NCBI GenBank assembly: GCA_036380435.1
Contig: DASVES010000454.1
Span: 1 to 17,538, forward strand
From: DASQDT01 sp036380435
Lineage (GTDB): Bacteria > Acidobacteriota > Blastocatellia > Pyrinomonadales > Pyrinomonadaceae
Length of the DNA: 17,538 bases
Reading direction: 5' to 3'
Below, piece after piece: positions 1 through 7,688 of this stretch (positions are counted from its first letter, which is position 1; every line of letters begins with the position of its first letter). A program made the translations under genes and the position numbers. The notes beneath the pieces were generated by a model, which was given only the letters and a program-made list of their open reading frames with translations, was not told where the DNA came from and made no database searches.

Positions 1-8
1 AGGAGCAG

Positions 9-3000
9 ATGCAGCAGCGGGCCAAACGCCCGCGACGGCCCGAAATCACTCCACAGTTCGAGACCGACCTCCGACTGCTGCGCCGCGCCGGCGGGCAGCC
101 TTTGCCCGGCCACCTGCGCGCCTTCCTTGAGCCGCGCTTCGGGCACAATCTCGGCGACGTGCGCGTCCACGTCGATCACTCAGCCGCCGAGCTGGCCCAG
201 AAGGCCAACGCGCGGGCCTTCACCGTTGGCAAGCACATCGTCTTCGCGGCGGGCGAGTACCGACCCGGCGTCGAACAGGGCCGGCGGCTCATCGCGCACG
301 AGCTGACGCACGTCTTCCAGCAACGCGGCGGGCTGCACAGCGTGCAGCGCGAAGTCGGGCCCGAACGCGTCGCCACCGCCGATCCGCAGGCCGATCTGCC
401 GAGCCTCGAAGAGTTGCGCGCCGCCTTCAAACTCGACGCGGCGTCCGCGCCGCCCTCGATTTTGAGCGTGGCCGTCGCCCTGCTCCGCAACGCGCTGCGC
501 AGCACGTCCAACGCCCAGCGGCTCCGACCGCTCACGCGAAGCGAAGGCGAAACAGCAGCCCTCGTCCGCGCCATCCAGTCGGGCGCATACACGCTCGAAC
601 TCGCGTCCCTGCGCGGCGGCCGGGAGAAGGGCTGGAAGCTTACTCAACGCACCAGACGTGAGACGTTCGTCTCGCGCTCGAACTCAGCCACACAACAGTG
701 GCCTGCGGCGACGGCCGGCGACGACACGATCACGCTGCCCACCCCGCCCGCCGCCGAAGACTATCCGCAAGGCACCATCGTCGCCGGCCTCGAATCCATC
801 TCGCCGGGCGACCGTGTGGAAGGCGCAAAGCCTACTCCACTGATTCCGAAAACCGTCTCAGAAGGCGCCGTACCCGTCAGGAAGTCTTCGCTTCCCACAC
901 CCGTCCCCGAAACTCAAACCGTCCCCACGGCCGCGCCCGCCGCTAAAGTTGTTGCCGAAAGCGTCGAAGCTCCCGCCGAGTCTCTTAAAGAAGCTGCGCC
1001 GGCAGCGGACGCGGCCACGGCGGCCGCACAGCCGGCGACTTCCGAAGCCCCCGCGGCAGAGGACGGCGCGCCCGCGGCGGCGGAGCCTGAGCAGGCCCCG
1101 CTCGACCCGCAGAAAGACCCGGAGTTTCAGCAGACCCTCGGCCAGATCAAACGCACGCGGAAAGCTCAGGGCGCGCACATCCCTTCCGACGACAAGCTCC
1201 AGCATACCAAGGACGCCACCGTCCTCAAGGAGGAAAAACAGCGAGAGAAGCACGACCGCGACAAGCACCTCACGGAGATCGACGCCACCGCCAAGAAGAC
1301 CGAAAGCGTCCCCTTCACGCCCGAGGAGTTCAAGAAGCTGCTCAATGCGAGCATCAAGAAAATCGAGACCAAGCTCCCCAGGAATGAAGACGATGCCAAC
1401 CGCTTCAAAAAGGAGAGGCCCCTCGAACAGACGAAGGAGGAAGTCCGCGGTCAGGTCAAGAAGAAGAACGACGAAATCGCCGGCCCGCTGGCGACACAGG
1501 TCGATCCCGAAAAGCCGCCGCCTCAGGCCAAACCATTTGACCCGAAGCCCACCGCCGATCTGATAGAGGAAGAGGTGGGCAAGAGGCCGCACAACATCAG
1601 TCCGGCCGCCGCCGCCCCCAAGCCCCGCTTCGACTCCGAAATCTCGATGGAGAAAGAGAGCCAGTCGCTCGACGACTTGATGTCGGAGAACGAGATTACG
1701 GAGGAGCAGTTGGCCGAGTCGAACGAGCCGACGTTCGTCGAGGCGTTAGGCTCGAAGAAGGCCGCGCAGGAGAAGGCCGCGCAGGCGCCCGCGCAGTTCC
1801 GCGCCGTGGAGCAGCCCATTCTGGATAAGTCGCAGGCGAAGGCCGGGCAAAAGGGGGCGTCAAAGTTCGGGGCGATGTTCAAGGGCCGCGACGAAGCCTT
1901 CGGCCTCGTCTCCGGCAAACAAAAATTGACCGTCAATGACGATAAGGCGAAGCAGGAAGACTTCCTCATCAAGCTGAAAGGGATCTACGAGAGCACCAAG
2001 ACCGATGTCGAGGGCATCCTCGATGCTCTCTCCAACACCGTGGACGCCCTCTTCACCCTCCAGGTGACACTCGCCAAAAACCTCTTTGAGTCGCAGGTGG
2101 AGTCGCAGCTCGACGACATCTACGGCTTCACCACCTGGGACGACTCGCTTTTCGGGGCGGACACCGAGGCCATCGAAGGCGTTTTCCGGCGGGAGAAGGA
2201 TCGCTTCCTGGCGACGATGGACAGGATCATTGACCAGATCGCCAAGTTCATCGCCGACATGTTGAACGCCGCGATGGCGCGCATCAAGAGGGGCCGGAAG
2301 GAGGCCGACGATCTCTTCGCGTCCCTCAGCACAGAGCAGCAGCGGCTCTCGACGGATGCGATGGGGTTGTTCAAGACGCAGTTTGAAATGCTCGAAGACG
2401 GCGTCCGTGAGAAGCAGCAGGATTTGGCCGACACGCTGGCCGAGTCTTACAAGAGCAACGTCGATTCGCTCCGCGAGAGCTTCGACAAGATCAAGGAAGA
2501 CATCAGCACGGGCTGGATCGGCAAGGCGGTCAATTTCATCAAAAGCGTCGCCGAGACCATCAAGAAGCTGGGGGAGCTGCTCTTGTCGATCCTGTCGCGC
2601 ATCGGCGCGATCATCGGCGACATCCTCGCCCACCCCATCCGCTTCATCGAGAATCTCGCCAAGGGCGTGGGCGACGGCTTCGACATGTTTATCGAGAGGC
2701 TCGACGACTACCTCATCGCCGGCTTCTTCGACTGGATACGGGGCACGGTCGGCGGCCCCGGCATCGACATCCCCGACAAGTTCGACGCGGCGGGCATCTT
2801 CAGCCTCGTGGCGCAGGTCGCGGGCCTCTCCTACGACACCTTCCGCAAGGTGGCGTCGAAGGTCTGGGGCAAGGCCGCGGTCGAGTTCATCGATCAGGGC
2901 AAAGCCGTCGCCGAAAAGGGTCTGGAGATTTTCTTCATCGTCAAGGAGAAGGGACTCGGCGGGCTGTGGGAGCACATCCAGGAACACCTCGGCAGCATGG

Positions 3001-4760
3001 TTGACGACCTGATGACGAAGGTCAAGGAGACCGTCCTCTACGAAGTCATCAAGAAGGCGCTCGCCTACATCGCCGGCCTCTTCAACCCCGTCGGCGCGTT
3101 CATCAAGGCGGCGCAGGCCATCTACGCCGGCATCCGCTTCCTGATGGACAACATCCAGCGGATCGCGGACATCGTTGACGCCTTCCTCGACTCGCTGGAG
3201 CTGGCCGTGGCCGGCAAGACCGACCTCATCTCGCAGAAAATCGTCACGGCGCTACGCGGCGTCATCGTCATCGCCATCGACTTCCTCGCCAAGCTCCTCG
3301 GGCTGGGCGACCTCGACGAGAAGGTGCGTAAAATCCTGAAAGTCATCCGCACGCCCGTCGAGCGCGCGATGGAAGTGGTGCTCAAGGCGCTGCGGCCTCT
3401 CGTCCAGAAGGTGATGAGAACGCTCGGCGTCGGCAAGGACGAGGAGGAGGCGGAGAAGGAAGTCGAGAAGAAGGGCGGCGAGCCGCAAACGCACGACGAG
3501 GTGCTCGACCACGTCGTCGGGCTGATGGCGCAGGAGACCAAGGCGGACACGCCCGCCCTCGCGCTCGAAGAGAAGAAGGAGCAGGCGCAGAACCTGATCA
3601 AGAAGTACCAGCCCCTGCTCAAGCACGGCCAGCTTCAAATCCTCATCAATGACAAGAACAGCGAAGACGTGGTGGAGGATTCGGCGGTGGACTTCGATGT
3701 GTCGGCAAGCCCCGGGCGGAAGGGGCAGGCGCTGGTGCCGATCAAAGTCGTGGACGAGAGGGCGGTGCAGGAGCGCTTCTCGCACGCGCGGAGCCTCAAG
3801 AAGTTCACGGACGAGAAAGGGTTCGGGCTGGACGACTGGGCCGGCACCTTCTCGCACCTGAGCCACAGCACACATCTGGCTGACATGCGCTACGGCTTGG
3901 ATAGCAAAGTGAAGCTACTCACGAAGCAAGGGGACACGTATCACTTCAAGGCCGACGTCAAGGATGCAGAGGTGGTGAGACTCGGCGCGCTCGAACTCCA
4001 GAACGAAGGCCGCCACCACGCGCCGTTACAGAAGGGCCGCTTCGGCGTGCCGCTCATCCAGACCTTCCTGTCCGGGAGAAAGATCGCCGGCATCCCGCCG
4101 AACATCTTCGACGACCGCGCGGTCGTCTCGAAGGTCGCGGCGGCGGCCGAGGGCGCCGGCGCCATCGTCAAGGTCGGCAAGACCGATACGTGGGCGCTCC
4201 CCGGCATACAGCCTCAACGCCTCCTACCCGACAACTGGCGCGGCTCAGACAACATCCGCCCGCGCTTCTACTATAAAGAGGCAGGATTCGCTGATCTGGC
4301 CGACGAGTTGTTTGAGAAGGTGATCAAAGATGAAATCGTTGACCTCATCGAAGCGCAACTGGAAAACATAGAAGATGCCAGGAAGCTGGGCCTGCCGCCG
4401 TCGCAAGCCGACATGAAGCCCTGGGAGACGATGAAAAAAAGAGAATACGCGGACACGAATGAGAAGTTCAGCGTCGGGCTTGCGAGGATAGACGGCTACT
4501 ACCAGCGCAACCGCTACGATGTGGATCACGTGACTTCGCTCGCCAAGCACTGGAACAACAAGGGCCACGACGACGGCCAGACCGAACGCATCGCGGCGAC
4601 GCAGGGCAAGCGCGGCGGCCTCGCCCTGATGGAGAAGGGTCTGAACCGCAGCAAGGGGTCGGGCGGCATTAATTATCAGGATTGGGTGGGGCCGAAGTTC
4701 ACCTCACTTGAACACGGGGCGGACGACCACCATGTCGCCGCGGGCGAGCCGTTCGAGTGA
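9..4760 (+). CDS. DUF4157 (eCIS core) giant effector with C-terminal HNH-like nuclease domain
   Basis: Predicted 1583-residue cargo/effector of an extracellular contractile injection system. Residues ~30-110 match the DUF4157 pattern, with LPGHLRAFLEPRFG, then DVRVHVD and the metal-site-like HELTH at 97-101. Residues ~280-370 are Ala/Pro-rich, and ~370-620 are highly charged and probably coiled coil. Residues ~640-1145 form a long amphipathic helical stalk of the kind seen in other giant DUF4157 proteins. The last ~80 residues look like an HNH nuclease: DVDH at 1504-1507 (His1507), then GLALMEKGLNRSKG with Asn1546 and Lys1549. I infer that the tip is the toxic domain. GC drops to 125/240 (52%) at 4261-4500, against 41/60 (68%) in a sampled stalk line, which fits module exchange. 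The frame is open to the window edge, and the AGGAG at 1-5 lies only 3 nt from the ATG, so the true start may be upstream. DUF4157 is confident, the nuclease likely, and delivery by an eCIS is inference. Confidence 0.88.
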   Translation: MQQRAKRPRRPEITPQFETDLRLLRRAGGQPLPGHLRAFLEPRFGHNLGDVRVHVDHSAAELAQKANARAFTVGKHIVFAAGEYRPGVEQGRRLIAHELTHVFQQRGGLHSVQREVGPERVATADPQADLPSLEELRAAFKLDAASAPPSILSVAVALLRNALRSTSNAQRLRPLTRSEGETAALVRAIQSGAYTLELASLRGGREKGWKLTQRTRRETFVSRSNSATQQWPAATAGDDTITLPTPPAAEDYPQGTIVAGLESISPGDRVEGAKPTPLIPKTVSEGAVPVRKSSLPTPVPETQTVPTAAPAAKVVAESVEAPAESLKEAAPAADAATAAAQPATSEAPAAEDGAPAAAEPEQAPLDPQKDPEFQQTLGQIKRTRKAQGAHIPSDDKLQHTKDATVLKEEKQREKHDRDKHLTEIDATAKKTESVPFTPEEFKKLLNASIKKIETKLPRNEDDANRFKKERPLEQTKEEVRGQVKKKNDEIAGPLATQVDPEKPPPQAKPFDPKPTADLIEEEVGKRPHNISPAAAAPKPRFDSEISMEKESQSLDDLMSENEITEEQLAESNEPTFVEALGSKKAAQEKAAQAPAQFRAVEQPILDKSQAKAGQKGASKFGAMFKGRDEAFGLVSGKQKLTVNDDKAKQEDFLIKLKGIYESTKTDVEGILDALSNTVDALFTLQVTLAKNLFESQVESQLDDIYGFTTWDDSLFGADTEAIEGVFRREKDRFLATMDRIIDQIAKFIADMLNAAMARIKRGRKEADDLFASLSTEQQRLSTDAMGLFKTQFEMLEDGVREKQQDLADTLAESYKSNVDSLRESFDKIKEDISTGWIGKAVNFIKSVAETIKKLGELLLSILSRIGAIIGDILAHPIRFIENLAKGVGDGFDMFIERLDDYLIAGFFDWIRGTVGGPGIDIPDKFDAAGIFSLVAQVAGLSYDTFRKVASKVWGKAAVEFIDQGKAVAEKGLEIFFIVKEKGLGGLWEHIQEHLGSMVDDLMTKVKETVLYEVIKKALAYIAGLFNPVGAFIKAAQAIYAGIRFLMDNIQRIADIVDAFLDSLELAVAGKTDLISQKIVTALRGVIVIAIDFLAKLLGLGDLDEKVRKILKVIRTPVERAMEVVLKALRPLVQKVMRTLGVGKDEEEAEKEVEKKGGEPQTHDEVLDHVVGLMAQETKADTPALALEEKKEQAQNLIKKYQPLLKHGQLQILINDKNSEDVVEDSAVDFDVSASPGRKGQALVPIKVVDERAVQERFSHARSLKKFTDEKGFGLDDWAGTFSHLSHSTHLADMRYGLDSKVKLLTKQGDTYHFKADVKDAEVVRLGALELQNEGRHHAPLQKGRFGVPLIQTFLSGRKIAGIPPNIFDDRAVVSKVAAAAEGAGAIVKVGKTDTWALPGIQPQRLLPDNWRGSDNIRPRFYYKEAGFADLADELFEKVIKDEIVDLIEAQLENIEDARKLGLPPSQADMKPWETMKKREYADTNEKFSVGLARIDGYYQRNRYDVDHVTSLAKHWNNKGHDDGQTERIAATQGKRGGLALMEKGLNRSKGSGGINYQDWVGPKFTSLEHGADDHHVAAGEPFE

Positions 4761-4799
4761 GTCCCGACGAGCAGGCCGCAGACAAAAGGGTCAAGACGA

Positions 4800-5732
4800 A
4801 TGAAAATAGGCGGGTACAAAGTCGAGCTGGTCAAACGGCTGGAGCCGTCGTTGGGCGCGACGTTCGTCCGTCGAGGAGATGCACTGCTCGTCGCCCGGGA
4901 AGCGGAAGACGGCGGCTATGAGCTGGAGTTGTTTGAACTCGACGGGTTGAAATCAATAGGGAGGGCGCCGGTCGAGGGTGTGACCGCCGTCGCGCGAGCC
5001 GGGGAGCAGGCCGTCTTGTTGACCGTGCGGCCCGGGCGTCAGGAGAGGAGCGCGAACAGGCGCGAACGGAAATTAGAAGTCCGCGACTTGAAAGACTTCC
5101 GCGTGCTGACGACCATCGTGGAGGACAAGCCCGGTTACATTGCCGCGAGTCCCGATGGGTCGCGGATCGCCGTCGCCCACGACTTCGGCGCCCTGAACAT
5201 CTGGGACGCCGGGACGGGGAAACTTCTTTCCGAGTACGCTTCCAAAGGCGTCGGCGGAGTCGCCTACAGCCACGACGGCGCGTTGCTCGCCGCCAAAGAG
5301 TTCAGAGGGGAACTGAAAATCTTCGACGCGACAAAGCCGGGAGAGAAGCCCCTGCGCTCCGTGGCCGCCGGCAGCGGAGAGGCGCTGATCGCTTTTCACC
5401 CGCGCGAGCATATCGTCGCGGCGGCTGGTAAGAACGCCATCAAGATCGTGGACGCCAACACGGCGAAGGCGACGGCGTCCCTCAAGACGACGAAGAAGGA
5501 GAGTCAGGGCGCCATCGGGCACATGGCTTTCTCACCCGACGGGAAGCTGCTCGTGACAGCGACGCTCAGCGACGGCGTCGTCGGATTCTGGGATTTGGAG
5601 GAGGCCGAGTTCATCGGCCATGCGCTGGAGTTGAAAGAGCCGCTGAGCGGCGTCGAGTTCGATGCGCCGGGCAAACTCCTGTTGGTCTCCTCCTTCGAGG
5701 CGGCGGAGCTTTACTCGATTACGAAGGCGTAG
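4800..5732 (+). CDS. WD40/YVTN-like beta-propeller protein, candidate partner or immunity protein of the upstream effector
   Basis: 310-residue protein with no signal peptide or membrane segment, so probably cytosolic. Repeating blade signatures are visible: SPDGSRIAVAHDFGALNIWD (117-136), SHDGALLAA...ELKIFD (157-176), HPREHIVAAAGKNAIKIVD (200-218) and SPDGKLLVTAT...VGFWD (245-265). The first ~110 residues probably supply more divergent blades. It starts 39 bp after the effector stop on the same strand, with AAGGG (4786-4790) upstream of the ATG, so co-transcription is likely. Downstream neighbours of polymorphic toxins are often immunity genes. Here that is inference from position only, because WD40 propellers are generic binding scaffolds. 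A chaperone or loading role for the effector is equally possible. The fold is confident and the role unknown. Confidence 0.82.
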   Translation: MKIGGYKVELVKRLEPSLGATFVRRGDALLVAREAEDGGYELELFELDGLKSIGRAPVEGVTAVARAGEQAVLLTVRPGRQERSANRRERKLEVRDLKDFRVLTTIVEDKPGYIAASPDGSRIAVAHDFGALNIWDAGTGKLLSEYASKGVGGVAYSHDGALLAAKEFRGELKIFDATKPGEKPLRSVAAGSGEALIAFHPREHIVAAAGKNAIKIVDANTAKATASLKTTKKESQGAIGHMAFSPDGKLLVTATLSDGVVGFWDLEEAEFIGHALELKEPLSGVEFDAPGKLLLVSSFEAAELYSITKA

Positions 5733-5750
5733 GTGGCCGGCGTGGGCGCG

Positions 5751-6176
5751 TCATTGCGCCTGCGCGCGCGTGTTGGTGGTGATGAAGCTGCCGGTGCCGA
5801 AGTAGACGGGCGTCGGGTCGGGCACGGTGCCGCCGGTGACGGGGACTTGCGCCGGGGCGGCCACCTGGAAGCGCGCACGGAACTTGGCGCCGCGCAGAAT
5901 CAGGAGGCGGCCCGACGACTTGCCCTTCGCGGCCTTCTGATCCGGCCCCAGACTTTCGATGGTGAGGGTGCCCACGCCGGGGATCGGAAACGAAGGTGTG
6001 AAGTAGACGGCCCCCGGCACCACCACGGACGCCTCGTCGCCCTCGGCGCAGGCGAGGAGACCGCTCACCTTCGCCATCGCGGTGCCGGTGATGATGCCCG
6101 GCGGGGCGATGACCGTGGCGGGCGGGAAAGAGGCGTCGAAGATTGCCTGATCGCCGTTGATGATGATGAAGTCCAT
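5751..6176 (-). CDS. Small Gly/Pro-rich protein, PAAR-like candidate
   Basis: 141-residue protein, convergent with the propeller gene (18 bp between stops). I prefer the ATG at 6176 (MDFIIINGDQAIF) over a GTG at 6251, because the conserved-looking sequence starts there. Neither start has a clear ribosome binding site. It has no signal peptide or membrane segment. The sequence is rich in short beta strands with Gly/Pro turns: PPATVIAPPGIITGTAMAKV (18-37), CAEGDEASVVVPG (43-55), IPGVGTLTIESLGPDQ (65-80) and FGTGSFITTN (126-135). This rhythm, with Gly-Asp turns near a Cys, resembles PAAR and PAAR-like tip proteins of contractile injection machines. Proximity to a DUF4157 effector makes that sensible. 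I cannot confirm the family from sequence alone, and a generic beta-rich structural protein remains possible. Confidence 0.65.
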   Translation of the reverse strand: MDFIIINGDQAIFDASFPPATVIAPPGIITGTAMAKVSGLLACAEGDEASVVVPGAVYFTPSFPIPGVGTLTIESLGPDQKAAKGKSSGRLLILRGAKFRARFQVAAPAQVPVTGGTVPDPTPVYFGTGSFITTNTRAQAQ

Positions 6177-6350
6177 GTTGGCGCCAGCCCGAAACGGGTG
6201 CAGCATAGCAGAAGGCCGCGCGGATGTGTTGCAAAGAATAAGTTGATGCACGGAAAGTCGTCGAATCGCAATTCAACTTGTATTGCGTGACGGAAAAAAT
6301 GTTACTCTCGGCGCGCCCCGGCAACTTCGGAATTCGCGGATGCACACAGC
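6177..6350. promoter_or_regulatory. Divergent intergenic region between the PAAR-like gene and the SMP-30-like gene
   Basis: This 174-bp spacer separates two divergently transcribed genes, so it should hold both promoters. Its middle (about 6230-6310) is clearly more AT-rich than the flanks. On the plus strand TTGTAT (6279-6284) and GTTACT (6301-6306) are 16 bp apart and could be a weak sigma-70 promoter for the downstream gene. No convincing minus-strand promoter or operator palindrome was found. Confidence 0.25.
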
Positions 6351-7439
6351 ATGAAACCTCACAAGTCTCTGGCCGCCGTCCTCCTGACTCTGGCAGGCGT
6401 GGCGCTGGCCTATCTCCTGCTCTGGCCCGTCCCCATTGACCCGCAGGCGTGGACACCGCCGGAGCCGCCGCCGCTCGCCGGTGTCTACGAGCCGAACACG
6501 CGGCTGGCGGCCGTGGAGCGCATCGGCGCAGGCGTGGGCTTCGCCCCTGAAGGCGTCGCGATTGACGCGGAAGGGCGAATTTATTCCGGCACAGCAGACG
6601 GGCGCATCCTGCGGTTTGAGGCGGACGGCAGTCAGCCGACGGTCTTCGCACAGACGGGGGGCCGTCCGCTGGGGCTGGAGTTTGACCGCGCCGGAACCCT
6701 CATCGTCACCGACGCCAATAAGGGACTGCTCGCCGTCGGACGCGACGGCGCCGTGTCCGTCCTGAGCACGCAGGCGCAGGAGGGCCGCCCCTTCCGCTGC
6801 ACGAACGACCTCGACGTGGCCGCCGACGGCGCCATCTACTTCACCGACGCCTCCGACAAGTTCCCGCTCGAAGTCTACAAAGAAGACATCATCGAGCACC
6901 GCCCGCGTGGCCGTCTGCTGATCTACGACCCCGCGAGCCGGACGACGAGCGTCGTGCTCGACGGCCTCTACTTCGCCAACGGGGTCGCGGTCAGCCCCGA
7001 TCAAACTTTCGTGCTGGTGGTGGAGACCGGAAAGTACAGGGTGCGCCGCGTGTGGCTCGCGGGTGAGCGCAAAGGGCAGTCCGATATTTTCATCGACAAC
7101 CTGCCGGGGTTCCCCGACAACATCACTTCCAACGGGGCCGGCAAATTCTGGCTGGCGCTGATTACGCCGCGCAGTCGGCTCCTCGACACGCTGTTGCCCT
7201 ACCCGTTCCTGAGAAAAGTCATCCTGCGTCTGCCCCAATCTTTTCAGCCCGCCCCCGAGCGTTACGGCTTCGTCCTCGCGCTCGACACCGAGGGGCGCGT
7301 GGTCGAAAACCTGCAAGACCCCTCGGGCAAGAGCTTCGCACAGATCTCCAGCGCCCTCGAACACCGTGGGAAACTTTACTTCGGCAGCATCGGTGAGGAC
7401 GCCCTCGGCCGTTTGCTATTGCCGTCGGCGAACAATTGA
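6351..7439 (+). CDS. SMP-30/gluconolactonase/strictosidine-synthase-like six-bladed propeller, membrane-anchored
   Basis: 362-residue protein. Residues ~6-25 form a hydrophobic helix preceded by Lys/His and followed by Pro-rich sequence, so it is probably an uncleaved anchor or signal peptide placing the propeller outside the cytoplasmic membrane. The rest matches the SMP-30/strictosidine-synthase-like (APMAP) superfamily. The positions that bind metal in SMP-30-type lactonases appear intact: Glu67 in FAPEGVAID, Asn152 in TNDLDVA, Asn210 in FANGVAVSPD and Asp256 in GFPDNI. The ending KLYFGSIGEDALGRLLLP is also typical. A metal-dependent lactonase or esterase is therefore plausible, with unknown substrate. 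The start is an ATG with a poor ribosome binding site, but no better in-frame start precedes the hydrophobic helix. It appears monocistronic: about 250 bp of non-coding DNA follow, and the next gene has its own strong ribosome binding site. Confidence 0.87.
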   Translation: MKPHKSLAAVLLTLAGVALAYLLLWPVPIDPQAWTPPEPPPLAGVYEPNTRLAAVERIGAGVGFAPEGVAIDAEGRIYSGTADGRILRFEADGSQPTVFAQTGGRPLGLEFDRAGTLIVTDANKGLLAVGRDGAVSVLSTQAQEGRPFRCTNDLDVAADGAIYFTDASDKFPLEVYKEDIIEHRPRGRLLIYDPASRTTSVVLDGLYFANGVAVSPDQTFVLVVETGKYRVRRVWLAGERKGQSDIFIDNLPGFPDNITSNGAGKFWLALITPRSRLLDTLLPYPFLRKVILRLPQSFQPAPERYGFVLALDTEGRVVENLQDPSGKSFAQISSALEHRGKLYFGSIGEDALGRLLLPSANN

Positions 7440-7670
7440 TTTAATATCCCGCCATTGTGAATGCGACGTTAGAGTGTCGGGCGGTGTTCGCTTACCCGAT
7501 GACACGCCGAAGGGTCTAACGCCTACCGGTTAGTTGATCCATACACTAGGAAGACATTCATAGTTGAAAGCGTAGTCGGTCTTTGCCGGTCTGCCGCTGT
7601 TACTATGGCGGCAGCCCATCGCGCCGCAAGCCCCCGTGCGCGGCGCGTTTACACTCAGCCCCAACACTCC
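7440..7670. other. Non-coding spacer with imperfect hairpin and weak promoter-like sequence
   Basis: No gene is seen here. An imperfect hairpin joins GTTAGA (7468-7473) to TCTAAC (7515-7520), with an inner GTGTC/GACAC pair. A shorter CTAAC/GTTAG pair overlaps its right side. TTGATC (7534-7539) followed 17 bp later by TTCATA (7557-7562) is a weak sigma-70-like candidate for the downstream condensing enzyme gene. None of these is strong enough to name. Confidence 0.25.
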
Positions 7671-7680
7671 AGGAAAGAGG
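7671..7680 (+). promoter_or_regulatory. Ribosome binding site that fixes the start of the condensing enzyme
   Basis: AGGAAAGAGG ends 8 nt before the ATG at 7689, whereas the in-frame ATG at 7605 has no such element and would add 28 Arg/Ala-rich residues unlike the family. This supports 7689 as the true start. Confidence 0.7.
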
Positions 7681-7688
7681 CCCTCACA

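Noticed and set aside
6177..6251. GTG at 6251 as the start of the PAAR-like protein
   Set aside because: The added 25 residues look unrelated to the regular beta-rich sequence and have no ribosome binding site, though the preferred ATG is also weakly supported.
7468..7520. GTTAGA ... TCTAAC pair resembling an integron attC site
   Set aside because: The cores are in the reverse order of attC (which runs AAC ... GTT), there is no integrase or cassette array, and the inner pairing is imperfect.
7605..7688. Upstream in-frame ATG extending the condensing enzyme by 28 residues
   Set aside because: The extension is Arg/Ala-rich and unlike the family, it has no ribosome binding site, and AGGAAAGAGG sits correctly before the ATG at 7689.
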